Source: Epiperipatus broadwayi (Eukaryota; Onychophora; Udeonychophora; Euonychophora; Peripatidae). From it: 64,000 nt of DNA. Positions 44,924-57,143 of the stretch are shown here, piece by piece. The notes beneath the pieces were generated by a model. The model saw only the letters and a list, made by a program, of their open reading frames with translations. It was not told where the DNA came from and made no database searches. The stretch lies in assembly GCA_028023455.1 (NCBI GenBank), contig JAQFVV010006256.1:1612001-1676000 (forward strand), given 5' to 3'. Numbering within the stretch: the first letter of the stretch is position 1; each line of letters begins with the position of its first letter. A program made the position numbers and the translations under genes.

Positions 44924-45390
44924 CAGGTCTCCCAATCTGGTGTACCTGTACCCCTAAGAGGTATTGGAAACTTGTCCAGTGGTATAGTGAGTAGCTGGTA
45001 ATCAAGTATATTAAGCTATTAATATATTCCCAAAATAGTTATATTATCAACATTTTTGAGTTATTCCATGTCGCTATTGTCTGTCAGCCACACCATCAAT
45101 ATTTCAGGTCTTTTATCAGTCACACACAGTGAAGTTGCATAGCTTTTTTTTTTATTTCAGTATCAGATAATTCAAAATGTTTAATTAAGATTCAAGATAG
45201 CTAGTGGAAATTGTCATATTGGTGCTCCTTAAGGCTTGACTCCATGGCATTTGTACCTGCCAAGCATGTGCATAACATACTGCATTGTACACTCTCCAAT
45301 TGCTTATTTCTTATTATAATGAATAGAACATATCTGATAATTTACTCAAAACCAAGGCAGTATGGGGTCCAGAAAGGTTGGGAACCCTTG
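44924..45390. mobile_element. hAT-type non-autonomous element (MITE)
   Basis: Left end CAGGTCTCCCAATCTGG and right end (reverse complement) CAAGGGTTCCCAACCTTTC are the CA.GG.TTCCCAA.CT type of hAT termini. The flanks TTTTAAAG (44916-44923) and GATTAAAG (45391-45398) agree at six of eight bases, consistent with the 8-bp hAT target duplication. About 467 bases, no transposase frame. Such elements are moved by a hAT transposase supplied elsewhere. Confidence 0.75.
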
Positions 45391-45399
45391 GATTAAAGT

Positions 45400-46400
45400 A
45401 ATCATACAAATATCTATTGCTCATCATGCATTAATATTTAATAACAACATAGAAATAAGACAATTAGTTTAGCTTAAATAAGTTATTAAAAAATGCTATT
45501 TACATAGAATATTTCTATACATAAGAAGACCAAAAATTTATATATTAAAGAATATATATTTATTGTGTAATTTACATGCTACTTTGTTGATATTTGATGT
45601 AAATGTAATGCATTTTTCAATGCAACTATTTGTTATAATGCCAATAAATTTTGCTTTAAAACTAGAGAATATTTCATCACTTTAAATATTTATTTCCAAT
45701 TGTAAAGTTTTCTTCTCAACAAAATATTACAAATAAAGAGATGGGTTTAGTCAAATCTTTCATTATGGAACAATGCTTAAGAGATAATTTGTCAGTGCGA
45801 TCCATTACAACAACTTGCAACTTTAATAATTAATACTAGCGTTCACTAGTTTTTTTATCTCATTTTTGAAAATATCCTGTCATGTTCTAAATGAATTGTT
45901 GAAAATGTTATATACTTTCATAAGACAAGTAGATCCATCAAAATTTATATTTGCATACTTATGATTATTGTGAAACCTGCATATGTCAATATAACCATTT
46001 TCTCTGTTGTTTTTTTTTTTTTAATAAATACTTGTAAAAAGATAGTGTTTATACTTTCTAATATTCTTTATGTTTTACTTTAAATATTTAAAATTTACCA
46101 AGTTTTGATATGTAACTTCTGAAGGTAAAAAAAAAAATATATTTTTATAATGTTATTATTTTGATGTTTTGTGATGCTCATCTTCCAATTAATAAATCTG
46201 TACTTAATGTTCATAATAAAAATTTTCAGATAAAATATATATTGTTTTTAAAACAAAATATATTGATGAAATCTAAAAAGAAAGAAAAAATATGCATTTT
46301 GAAATCAACTTTTTATTAACTCTACAAGAATATTATTCTGATTATAAATTAATTTTAAACACAGTGATCAAATATAATTTTGTTTTTTTGTTTCTGAATA
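45400..46400. other. No gene seen
   Basis: AT-rich sequence with a T run near 46010. Confidence 0.5.
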
Positions 46401-46407
46401 TACTATG

Positions 46408-47241
46408 TGCTGTGTCGTCAACTATAACTGGGTGGCCAGCAAACATGAATATACAATTGACATTAACAGATGACAACACATATAGTAGTATTAAGACAAT
46501 TTATTAGCAATTAAAACAGTTAACTAATTAAATCTTCAATATATATATATAAGTATAACTAACCAGCCAAAAAATGAATAATCAAATAAAAATATACAAA
46601 TAGTCTAGGTAAATGAATGTGGTACTTTACCTTCACTGTACAGTGTATCTCTTAAACACAAACTCTCAACAAGCCTCTTGAGGCATTTTATAAAATAATA
46701 GTAAGACTGTGATGGTCTGTTAAACATCCTAATTGGCTTGGTTATCTACAGGAACAGAGATACTGGGAATGTAGTCCACTTATGATGATCTTTACTCCCA
46801 CTTATGCATAGAATCGGAACAGCAGGCAACCATCAAGAGTGCTCAATCCTTTCTTCTCTAGTTTTATATATCCTCTCCCCATCTTTTTTTGTTGTCGTCT
46901 TTTTTCTTTACTTTCTTTTCTGGAATAATTAATTTATTTTTACCCACATAATTGGGGGGGGGGGTTCTTGACTTTTACTTTAATTAGCTCTGCTTAAACA
47001 ATTTAACTATTAGACTTAAGAGTTTTGTTATCTGCCTGAAAACCAATAGCTATTGTACAATGAAATTCTTTTAACTTTAATTACTAATTCCCAATTTATC
47101 TTAGGAATTTATTTCCATTATAATCTAACTTTTCAGATCTGCAAAATTAATTAATATATACATTTATTTTGTTTATCTCTGTTCAAAGCATATTATTTTT
47201 TAACTTGGTACATTTTTCTTTTATTGATTTCTTTCGCAACA
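46408..47241 (-). repeat. 3' LTR of the Ty3/gypsy element
   Basis: 834 bases, TGTTGCGAAAG at its start on the minus strand and CACAGCA at its end. Matches 53312-54107 over its whole length with substitutions and small indels, including an 11-G run near 46965 absent from the other LTR. Confidence 0.92.
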
Positions 47242-47244
47242 CTC

Positions 47245-47650
47245 CACTCCATAAAATTTGCTTAGATTTACGTGTAACAGGCCTTCGTATCTATCATCTG
47301 GATGATCTAGTCGTTTCTGTATTTGGCTTCAGAGTTGGTTAAAATTCATCTTCCCTAATTTTGGGTTCAAACTCACTGCTTTCTGGATCTTGATCCTCTT
47401 CAATCACTATTTCATGTTGTATTGTTTCTGCTATCTCTTGTTTTTCCTGCATTTCTTCTTTTGATATAGCCACTGAAATTTGCATGTCTTCCTCAATTCG
47501 ATGGCAGACATGATTTATATGTCTCCTTTATGTCATACTATCCTGTGCTTGGATGATTACTATTTTTTTTGATAATAAATTTTGTGACTACATCTTGAAT
47601 CCATTTCTTCCTAATCATATCTTGAACCCAAACCTTGTCACCTATTTACA
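47245..47650 (-). pseudogene. Integrase C-terminus of the gypsy element
   Basis: Minus strand: GDKVWVQDMIRKKW, the conserved integrase C-terminal segment, then RRHINHVCHRIEEDMQISVA and an acidic tail (IEEDQDPESSEFEPKIREDE), ending next to the 3' LTR. Separated from the integrase core at 50010-50480 by the nested insertions. Confidence 0.75.
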
Positions 47651-47651
47651 T

Positions 47652-49432
47652 ATGTCATCATCATCATCATTATCAACCATTATCAATCCACTGCAGGATG
47701 AAGGTCTCTCCAAGTTTAATCCATCTTCTCCGATCTTTAGCTTCTCTTCTCCACATCACCCCTACACATTTTCTTATTTCATCCATCCATCTTACATGTG
47801 GTCTCCTTCTGGGTCTTTTACAATCTCTTGGAATCCAGTTTAAAATTTCAATTGTCCATCTATTATCATCTCTTCTAGCAATATGTCCAGCCCAACTCCA
47901 CTTCAATCTTTTAATTTTTTCAATGAGGTCAGTAACACCTGTTTGTTCTCTTACCCATACATTGCGTTTTCGATCTCTTCTTGTTACTCCCAACATACAT
48001 CTCTCCATACTTCTTTGAGTGGTCTGAAGTCTCTGTATTGATCTTCTATTAAGTGTCCAAGTCTCAGATCCATAAGTAAGAACTGGTAAAACACATTTGT
48101 TAAAAACCTTTCTTTTCAAACACATAGGCATATTTCCTTTTAATATCAAGTTATTTCTACCAAAAGCACTCCAACCAAGTTTAATTCTATGATTAATTTC
48201 CTCTATTATGTTTTCATTTGTATTAATAATCTGACCAAGGTATTTGTAACTCTTAACTTCTTCTAATTCATCATAATCAATCTTTATTTTCATATTTTGA
48301 GCAAATCGATTAAACATTACTTTAGTCTTTTTAACATTTATCTTTAGTCCTACTTTCCTACTTTCATCTGATAACTCCTGCAACATTTCCTGCAGCTCGG
48401 AAGCATTATTTGCAAAAACAACTACATCATCTGCGAAATCTAAATGACTTAAATAATCTCCATTTACTTTCACTCCTTTAGTTTCCCATTTTAATCCACA
48501 AAATACTTCTTGCAGCACTGCTGTAAAACGTTTTGGAGATATGGAGTCACCTTGTCTTACACTTTCTCAATGTTGACTTTCTCAGTATCATTATGTAATC
48601 TAATTGTTGCTGTTGCATTTTTATAAATATTCTTTAAAATATGACAATATCCTGGATCTATACCTTGATGATCCAATGCTTTAATCACTGAAGAAATGTT
48701 TATAGAATAAAATGCCTTTTCATAATCTACAAATCCAAAACATAATGACAACTCATATTCATTTGTCCTTTCTATAACTTCTCTCAATACTTGAATATGA
48801 TCTACTGTACTAAAACCACTTTTAAAATCCAGCTTGTTCTCTTGGTTGGTGAAAATCCAAGGTTCTCTGTAGACGAGTTGTAATTATCTTGGTAAAAATT
48901 TTATATAAAACTGATAAAAGGCTGATAGGTCTGTAATTTCTAATATCTTCTTTATCATCTTTTTTAAATATTAATATTATTACTGCATTCTTCCAATCAT
49001 CCGGTACATCTTTATCATTTAGACATTTGGTATATAACTTTGCTAATATTTTTTCTGTTTCTTCACCTGCTTCTTTTAATATATCAATTATAATTCCATC
49101 ATTACCTGGAGCCTTTCCTAGATCGGAAGAGCATTTAATTGCATTTCTCACTTCTTCATTTAAAATTCTGGGCAATTCGGAAGATGTAATAGATATAGGA
49201 GGTACTTGTTCTTTATTACTATATAATTCTTGATATAAATCTTCTACCAATTTCATAATGTCATCCCTCTTTTTAGTAATAATTCCATCTTTTTTCCTTA
49301 TTGCAGATATAAATTTCCTACCAATACCAAAATGTTGTTTTACATTCTTAAGACTTTTATTTTCTTCTACAGCTTTTCTTGCTAGTTCACAGTTATACTT
49401 TCTTATATCATTTTCAACTCACTTTTTTCACT
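47652..49432 (-). mobile_element. RTE-type LINE, 5'-truncated, nested in the gypsy element
   Basis: Minus-strand retroposon lacking its endonuclease domain, with RT and C-terminal region and a 3' tail of tandem ATG/TGA repeats (plus-strand TCATCATCATCATCATTA near 47655-47672). Short trinucleotide tails are typical of the RTE clade. 5' truncation at about 49432 is usual for target-primed reverse transcription. Confidence 0.88.
47673..49430 (-). pseudogene. RTE reverse transcriptase, two frameshifts
   Basis: Open from about 49410 to 48822, then 48787-48557, then 48518-47673. Blocks in order: [88 protein letters not shown] (catalytic ADD), KVGLKINVKKTKVM, YKYLGQII, VLTYGSETWTL and the CxxC-free tail with GHIARRDDNRWT. 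Two one-base deletions near 48822 and 48557 are the only breaks, so it is younger than the other RTE copies. The product would copy RTE RNA; here it is inactive because of the truncation. Confidence 0.88.
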
Positions 49433-49434
49433 AG

Positions 49435-49910
49435 ATACACACTTTTATGGCTCTCTACTTTATTGGCCATATTAGGAAAAGTGATAATTTAATTTGCAAT
49501 TTCTTTTCCATTAACAGTTCTGCTGGGGATTTTCCTGCAGCTGTTGATAAGGATAAGATTTTGCGGACCAGCAGAAGTCTACAGATAAATTTTCTTAAAG
49601 ATTTAAACTGCTTAGCCTTAGATGAGCATAATTGTTATAACTGACCAAAACAACACACTAGTTACTATATATTGTAATGGTGTTACTGTGTAGTGTAAGG
49701 AGTGGTGTAATTATCATGAGATTGATACTTTGTCTTTTAAAGATTGCATTTTCAGATAAATTCCTTTGATTATTATTTAGTAATTATAGTATTATATAAT
49801 AATTTAAATAAAATTTTGATTTATAATTAATTTTATTTAAGCAATTGCGATGAAAAAATAAATAAAAATTGTTTATATTAATTAAAAGTTTAAAATCTTA
49901 TTATTTTGTT
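49435..49910. other. Unassigned sequence between RTE and hAT end
   Basis: A 65-codon frame at 49447-49644 (+) has no recognisable domain. Probably interior of the hAT-type insertion. Confidence 0.4.
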
Positions 49911-49914
49911 ATTA

Positions 49915-50000
49915 CAAACTTTCCTGCCAGTCTAGCACAGACCAGCAGAAAACTTCTGTGGCCCAGCATCAGTTCACAGACTAAGGGTTGAAAACCACTG
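49915..50000 (-). mobile_element. hAT-type terminus inserted in the gypsy integrase
   Basis: Read on the minus strand it begins CAGTGGTTTTCAACCC and continues to GGGCCACAGAAG and GACCAGCAG, characteristic of hAT (Charlie/Zaphod-like) ends. It interrupts the integrase frame just after YKAMLYQHSTP, flanked by CTCTACAC. I did not find the matching left end or second target copy. Confidence 0.65.
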
Positions 50001-50009
50001 GTGTAGAGT

Positions 50010-50848
50010 GTTGATAAAGCATGGCCTTATATATTGCTTGTGGCATACTTTTGTTCTTCAATTTCTTAAGAGCTTTTTTTTATTATTTGTATGGCCTTTT
50101 CAACAAGGTCATTCAACTCTGAGTGGTACAAGGATGTCTATATATGTTTAATGCCATTGTCCATAAGTAGTTTTCTGTTTCTTATGCAGTGAATCCAGCT
50201 TCATTGTCAGACACAATGGTTTCTGGTAAACCGTGATAAGAAAACACAGCATTTAAGGTTTATATAATTTCTTTTGCACTCATATCCTTTATTATGTGAC
50301 ATTCTGCCCACCTATAAATATAAGCAGTATTTTGTCATTTATTGGACTTATATTGCCTATATGCACTCTCTGCCAGGCTTCCATTGCTATTGGTTACAGG
50401 TTATATTCTTTTGCTTTATATTCATCTCTGATTGACAGGCCATAGATTTTTTGATGTATTGCTCAATCAATTGATGATATTATTTTTGGCCATTAGATGT
50501 AGCTGCAAGCTAATGCTTTGGCCTGCACAATTCTAGGATGATCGTAATAAAGTAGTTTTAGAACTTGTTGTCTGCCTTCATTGGTATTACTATTTGAACC
50601 ATCATTAACACACAACTTTTATAAATAGACAATTTGTTTTGGTTTATCCAGAACCCTGGGTCAATGTAATGAGGCTTTGAAACAGGCCAGTTATTTTTTA
50701 TCCAACCCATAAGCTGTTGATAAACTTTGTCAGCTTTTGTCCAGCTAGCTACTTTTCTACTATTAAGTATTTCTGATTTCAACACATCAATATAATTTGT
50801 CTGTTTCCATACTGTTTTGTTTTTCTTTCTGGGATAATGCATCAGCAT
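50010..50848 (-). pseudogene. Gypsy integrase N-terminal and core region
   Basis: Minus strand: WPVSKPHYIDPGFW and NQNKLSIYKSCVLM (50620-50700) precede the zinc-binding part. The core follows with HGLPETIVSDNEAGF (about 50210-50260), including the D of the D-D-E triad (SDN). Several stops interrupt the rest. The element cannot integrate. Confidence 0.75.
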
Positions 50849-50865
50849 GCAAAATCTTTTTACTC

Positions 50866-51234
50866 TTATATTCTAATTTGTAGTTTTAAAATGACAAAAT
50901 ATTTTGACAACACATCAAGCATGGGCTTAATTAAATGGTCAGGGACTAAAAATTTATCAGGGTCCAGAATTCCTAGAAGAGATTTGTGGTCAGTTATAAT
51001 TTGAAACATTCTTCCAAAAATGTATTGATGAAATTTTTTCAGGGCAAAAATAATAGCCAAAACCTTTTTATCCATCTGACTGTAATTTCTTTCTGCTTTT
51101 GAGAATGTATGAGATGCATGTGCAATGGGGATTCTTCCCTTATAGCATAGATGAGAGAGAACTGCACCTTCCCACCATTTCAAAGCACCAATACTTAAAC
51201 ACACTTCCAAATTATTATTAAAGTGTACTAACAA
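50866..51234 (-). pseudogene. Gypsy RNase H domain
   Basis: 122-residue frame containing GAVLSH, PIAHASHTFSKAERNYSQMD, KKVLAIIFALKKFHQYIFGR and ITDHKSLLGIL, the standard Ty3/gypsy RNase H sequence. The first catalytic position is altered (LSIGALKWWEGAV where CDAS is usual). It degrades the RNA of the RNA:DNA hybrid in an active element. Confidence 0.82.
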
Positions 51235-51239
51235 CTTGT

Positions 51240-52080
51240 CTGATGATAATAGAGCTTTAGTTTTGCTGAATGCTTTATTATGAATTTTTAGCCATTGTCA
51301 CTTTTGATCTTTTCTCAATAAGTCAAACAGCAGCTTTGCTACATAAAAATAGGCTTGAAAATTTTTTTTATCAAACCTAAATATGTTTGTGGGTTTTGCC
51401 ACATTTTGCACTGCTCTTACTCTTTCAGGTGCTGTTTTTTCCCCATATCAGAAATTATTTGACAGAGGAAAACCAACTCTTTTGCATGCAATACACTCTT
51501 TTGGGGCATTTAATTTCATTCCAAATTTGTTTAATTTTTGACAAACAGCTTTTTCTGCAGCACCTCTTCTGAGTTTGCCATGATGAGTATGTCATTGAAG
51601 TAGGGATAATCTCTTCTAAGCTATGAAACAATGCATTAATTTTTGCTTGCCAAATGGTAAAGGGTTACATTTAAATAATCCCATTGGGGTTGTCAAGGTT
51701 AATATTTCAGCTGATTTGTCCATCACCTGTATCTAGTGGAATGCAGAGGTTAAAGCCAACTTTGCAAAATGAGAAGCATTTTGGAGATCTGCTAATATTT
51801 CCCTCACATTTGGAACAGGGTATGCTCCACTGTTTAGATATTGTTTACTGTTACTCTGTAACTGCCACATAATCTAATTGTCGTTTTTCTTGGTTATCAC
51901 TACTTAAGGTATGGCCCAATATGATGTTTTAATTGGTGTTGATATGCCCTTAGTGATTAAAGAATTTAATTTTTCTGCCACTTTCTCTTTTTGAATGAAT
52001 GGGATTTTATGAGGTTTACACACAACTGAACGTGCATTTTCCAATAACTCTATATCAACCAGGCTCTGTAATGCTATTCA
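51240..52080 (-). pseudogene. Gypsy reverse transcriptase, degraded
   Basis: Minus strand in shifting frames: HKIPFIQKEKVAEKLNSLIT (about 51960-52020), SYWAIP and VVITKKND (about 51880-51930), LAFTSAFHQIQVMDKS-like (one stop), LTLTTPMGLFKCNPLPFG. The active-site region follows as YFNDILIMANSEEVL near 51560-51605. The first Asp of the YxDD box is Asn here. At least two frameshifts. Confidence 0.78.
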
Positions 52081-52265
52081 AGAGAAATATTTTTTTATAA
52101 TATTAATTTGGATTCTTAACTGGTGGAACCATTCCCTCCTGAGGATGGGGCTAATCTTCCCTTTTACTATGTATAGAGGTAGATTCCTTTTTTATGACAA
52201 TGATTTATAGGCACTGTCATATGGCCTAGTTCCTTTTACATCACACACTCTAATGTTAGTTTTCT

Positions 52266-52454
52266 CTATTTACTTTCTGCATTAGCTGATGACAGCAACA
52301 TCCAGTCTGTTAGTGACATCAGTAAAGTATCTGATCCACTATCAATTTTCATCGACACCTGTTTTCTACAAAGTACTAACTGAATCATAAACTGATTTAA
52401 TCCTTGCACATCTATGTTTTTAATCATGTGTGTACCTCCCCTATTTGATTGCAT
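52266..52454 (-). pseudogene. Gypsy aspartic protease
   Basis: 62-residue frame; VSMKIDSGSDTLLMSLTDW holds the D-S-G active site (DSGSD). It follows the gag zinc knuckle directly, as in Ty3/gypsy polyproteins, where it would process gag-pol. Confidence 0.75.
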
Positions 52455-52456
52455 TT

Positions 52457-53176
52457 TTAATTTATTTCTGCCTCTAATATTATTTTTCTTGGTTGCACAT
52501 ACATGCTAAATGACTCTTTACTGCATTTAAAATACATTTCTGTGAGCCTCTTGCATTTTTTTGCCATGTGACCCCTCTTTTCACAGCAAAAGCATGCCCC
52601 TTTAGAACTCTTATTATAATCAGTTGCCTTGAACTCTCCCATTTTAGCCTTTTCCTCTGTTTTTGTTCTAAAAACCCAAGCCTGTTCCAGAATTAGTTTA
52701 TATGCTATGCCTTTCTTAATGGCCATATCATACATAATATCAGGATCTGTAAGTAGTAGTTGTTTGATCCTATCACAATACATACTCCATAATAACTGGT
52801 CCATGAGTATTTCCTCAATGAAATCTCCATAACCACAATCTTTTGCTCTCTCAGAGCTGAGTTGTATTTTTTATTTTTTTTGTCAGACAACTTCTTATTT
52901 TGTAAGGTTAAGAAAGCTATATGCAGGGACATATAGGACTAAAATGATGACTTAATCTCTTTATTAATTATTCATATTTTACATTTTCTGTTATGGATAT
53001 CTCAAATAATCTAATTACAATACCTCTATTACTTTTTTGCCCATGAAACATATAATTGCCATTATTTTCCATTCATGATGTTTGATACCCTTCAGCACCT
53101 GCATTGCATATAATGCCCATTCCGATGTGTTACTGGCATCAAATTCCACTATGCTATTTTGACCAAATGAACCCAT
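52457..53176 (-). pseudogene. Gypsy gag with zinc knuckle
   Basis: Starts MGSFGQNSIVEFDASNTSEW at 53176. Later FIEEILMDQLLWSMYCDRIK and MAIKKGIAYKLILEQAW match the capsid C-terminal region of gypsy gags. CFCCEKRGHMAKKC (about 52590-52550) is a CX2CX4HX4C nucleocapsid knuckle. Stops between about 53020 and 52860 break the frame. Confidence 0.8.
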
Positions 53177-53311
53177 TTTACTGACTACTGTTAACTATCC
53201 CTACTACTAACTTCCATTTGTCTGTCAGGTTCAACACTGTCTGCCCCTGACTTACTAATGATTTCAAAACTCTCTTTTCACCCTAAGTTTGAAACAACTG
53301 CACAATTAATT

Positions 53312-54107
53312 TGCTGTGTCCCCAACTATGAATGAGCAGCCAATAATCATGAATACACAATTGACATTAATTAACAGATGACAGCACATATAGTAGTATT
53401 AAGACAATTTATTAGCAATTAAAACAGTTAACTAATTAAATCTTCAATATACATATAAGTCTGCATTTATGAAAGTATAACTAATCAGTCAAAAAATGAA
53501 TAATTGAATAAAAATGTACAAATAGTCTAAGGTAAACAAATGGGGTACTTTACCTTCACTATACAGCCTATCTTTTTTAAACACAATGCTTGCTGAGATT
53601 TTTGAGGTTTCATAAAATAATAATACCAGGATGGTCTGCCAGAAATCCTAATTGGCTTGGTTACCTACAGGAGCTGAGATCCTTAGAATGTAGTCCATCA
53701 ATGATGATCTTCACTGCCATTTATCAGAATAGCAGGCAACCATCAAGAGTGCTCAGTCCTTTCTTCTCTAGCTTTATATATCCCCTCTTCTTTTGTTGTC
53801 TTATCTTCTTTTTTCTTTACTTTCTTTTCTTAGACTTTTACTTTAGTTAGTTCTGTTTAAACAATTTAACTATTATTAGAGTTTTGTTATCTGTTTGTAA
53901 ATCAATAGTTTTTGTACAATGAAATTCTCTTAACTTTAATTATTAATTCCCGATTTATCTTAAGAATTTATCTCCACGATAATGGAACTTTTTAGATCTA
54001 CAAAATTAATTAACATATACATTTATTTTGTTTGTCTCTATTCAAAGATTATTATTTTTTAACTTAGTTTAATTAAACATTTTCTTTTATTGATTTCTTT
54101 CACAGCA
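53312..54107 (-). repeat. 5' LTR of the Ty3/gypsy element
   Basis: 796 bases; partner of 46408-47241. Begins TGCTGTGAAAG and ends CACAGCA on the minus strand. No clear primer-binding site was found next to 53311. Confidence 0.92.
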
Positions 54108-54114
54108 CTATAAC

Positions 54115-55500
54115 CAAATTTATTAAATATAAATTGAATATTTTACACTATGAAAATTCTTTATTTGTCTTACCAATTTTGTAATAAATATCTGACATAA
54201 CTTCAAAATAGTTATTATGGCTTCTCACATTTCTTCAAATATAACAATCAGTAAATGGGTATGTGAAAGCATGGACAGAAAATAATAACCTTATGATGTA
54301 CTATGGAATTAATAACAGTAATGCGTATGTATATAAAAGTGTGTATATATATATGTTAACTAATCTGCAGATAAATAGATCTGCTGGTTCCAAAGACTGT
54401 AATTAAGAAAAAATAAAATGATAGCTTCATTTATTTTTATTGATTATTTGAAGTAATTTTTCAATTTTTGTTATATTGTAAATAATTATTTTTTTCTATG
54501 AAAAAATTCTAAATCCATTATTATCTTAGAAATATTGATTATATAATATTTAAAGATATAAAAGCCTTTTAAAAAATAAGTGGCAAAAACAAAGTGTGTT
54601 TTTACCAAATTAACTCTAGTTATCATCCCTTTATAATAAATAAATTCCAATAAATAAGGGAGAGGCTGTAATTTTTTTTTTTTGTGTGTATGTTTATTAG
54701 TATTGAATAGAATAAAAAATTTTGAACATAATTTTTATTTACATCAATATATAATTTTAATTGAGTGATTAAGATTTTCAATTAGCATCATTACAAAAAT
54801 CAGATTAAATCATTCATGAATTGTGTGAGAACATGGCAAATTATATGTCAGCTTTTGGTTTTCTAAATTTGGGCACAGATGTCACTGATTAAAAAAAAAA
54901 ACCACCATTACTGACTGTTTCATAAAAGAATACAAGAAATATGTTTTAATATAAAATAGTAAATATAAAATTGTAATTTAATTTAGGTTAGATAATATTT
55001 TTTATTTTGCATTTCAAAAAAAATTGTTTGATTTTGAGAAATGAAAAACAAAATAGAGAATTATAGATAATCCCAAGTTAAAATATTTCACAGCTGCAAC
55101 TATATTATATAATAATATTGATAACAATAATAGTAGTTCTTTTAATAGTCTCAATGTTAAAATATTTTTAAATAATAAAGTTAATGGGAATATACAATTG
55201 TATTCTTGATAAAATAATAATGGTGACATACATCTCACCTTCAAAAGTATGTATACATTTTTTAAATGCAGAAATTAATGGATTTCATGCATATATTAAT
55301 AAACATTAACCAAATAATCAGAAAAATAAATAAAAACGTACACATTCTTAAAATAGATTAGAATGATAGTAGCTTTTATTGAAATGGAGAGCTACAATTA
55401 GATAGATATATTTATGTTTTTCAAAAAGTAAAACATTACAGAAAAAATTAAAAGATGATATTGTAATATATCAAATGAATATAGTAAAAACAGAGCATGT
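54115..55500. other. No gene seen
   Basis: AT-rich, short frames only. Confidence 0.5.
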
Positions 55501-55504
55501 ATAT

Positions 55505-57143
55505 TGTACCGGTCAGTTTGCATACTCACTCAACTCAATCTGGAATCTCAACATGAGTACCAATCATGCATGAGATACATATGCCAGGAACATTCATGAA
55601 CTCTGCCCTGTATGTTCAGATTTCATATACAATTACTTATGAGCAGTAACCCCGATGATACTAGAATATTTAATATATCATCAGCTGACATCACACATCA
55701 GAGAAACAAAGAGACTCAGAGGAAAATCATGGCAGGTGTGCATATACATTGCTATAGACAATCACATATGCTTAACCTTAGTGAGATCTTATAACTCTAT
55801 AAATCATAACATTTATACTTTAATAACTAATTGAAAATTTAACTAAATCAATTAAATAAATAATTAGCAATGATCAGAGATGTTTGATTTTAAGATTATA
55901 TTTAATAATGAACAGAAATAGAAATAAAACATTTATACATTTGAATTATATTAAATAATGATTAGCTCATATTACAATAAATTATATTTTGTTTATTTGC
56001 ACTTTAAAATAGGTTTTTACAGGTAAGTTGATATTATTAGTACTTTTGATGTGGTGTTATGATGTTTCAATATTGTATCTAGTGCACAATATGATGACTT
56101 GACTGAATTACAGCAAAGAAACACAATCTTGACTAAATCGATGAGACATTACATAATTGTTGGTTAATTGACCGATCAAGTTATTACAAGTTTATCATAA
56201 ATGGGAATATGTTTAATAAAGATTTATTTGCTTTATTTGCTTGATTAACATATGTGGGAGTTTTTCTACAAATTATTATATATAGTTGTTAAGTGACAGA
56301 GCTAATAAAAAAATATTTAATTTGCAAAATACGTTCAGTTAGACCATAACATCAGATATGTAGATATTTATAGGTTTAAGCTTTTTAAAGGAGGAATATA
56401 ATATAATTATGTTGCAGTGTTAGCATAATGGCTGAATAAGATTTGTGGATCTGTTTCTTGGGAATGCCTTATCATTTGGAAATAAGAAGAATATGCTGAC
56501 TTGCCACACCCACATTTCATGGAATCAGATTCTTTGAGTTTATAAGGGTCTCAGACAGAGTTGCAATGAGCCAAACGTGATGGAATTCTCATGCACTGCT
56601 CTTGTTATGTGAGTAAATGATTCAGGGTTATTCATTGCCCCAATTACAATCTAAAATAAAGATGCGACAACTCGAGCGTTCTGACACATGTCTCTAGATA
56701 AAGCTTAATATTAGGAGTGCTAGCCTATGCTAACAATGCAATGGATGAACTAATAACTAGTCAAAATATATATGGAACTAAGCCTATAACCTATAGTAAT
56801 AACATCAAAAATAATGGTATGATCACATTTACTAAACATAATTAAAAGGCATTATTAGAAAATGTACTTTGTTTTAACATAAACTATAGTTCTAATACCC
56901 TCCTCCCTTTCCATTACAACTCTTTAATAAAACTCCACATACATTTAATATAATAGAAAATTAAATCTAAGGTATGCTTTAAGAAAAATATACATATATG
57001 TTTAAATGGGTGAGGATAACATAACATAAAAGTAATATATATAATTAATAGATTTGTTTTGAATTAATATTGTGCTAGTAAAATAGGTTAACATTTGCAT
57101 AACTCAAATTAATCAAAGGTGGAACTTTATTTTTTCCCTCTGT
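55505..57143 (-). repeat. 3' LTR of the R3 element
   Basis: Plus-strand left edge TGTACCGGTCAG (minus-strand end CA). Matches 59798-61441 across blocks such as GAGAAACAAAGAGACTC, GTGTGCATATACATTGCTAT, AAAGGAGGAATATAATATAA and GTGCTAGTAAAATAGG. The shared part ends at CCCTCTGT (57143). Confidence 0.85.

Larger units (their letters stand above)
46408..54107 (-). mobile_element. Ty3/gypsy LTR retrotransposon, complete but dead
   Basis: LTRs at 46408-47241 (3') and 53312-54107 (5') in minus orientation, each beginning TG and ending CA. The flanks CTATG (before 46408) and CTATA (after 54107) suit a 5-base target duplication with one difference. Between them, in minus-strand order, lie gag with a zinc knuckle, protease, RT, RNase H and integrase. 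The integrase is split by a nested RTE LINE (47652-49432) and a hAT end. The gag-PR-RT-RH-IN order is that of Ty3/gypsy. Confidence 0.9.

Noticed and set aside
47553-48018. Plus-strand frames of 96 and 127 codons
   Set aside because: Antisense shadows of the RTE reverse transcriptase, which has clear motifs on the minus strand.
56405-56440. TAGCATAATGG as a tRNA A box (SINE head)
   Set aside because: It is inside the long LTR in both copies, and no B box lies downstream at a fitting distance.
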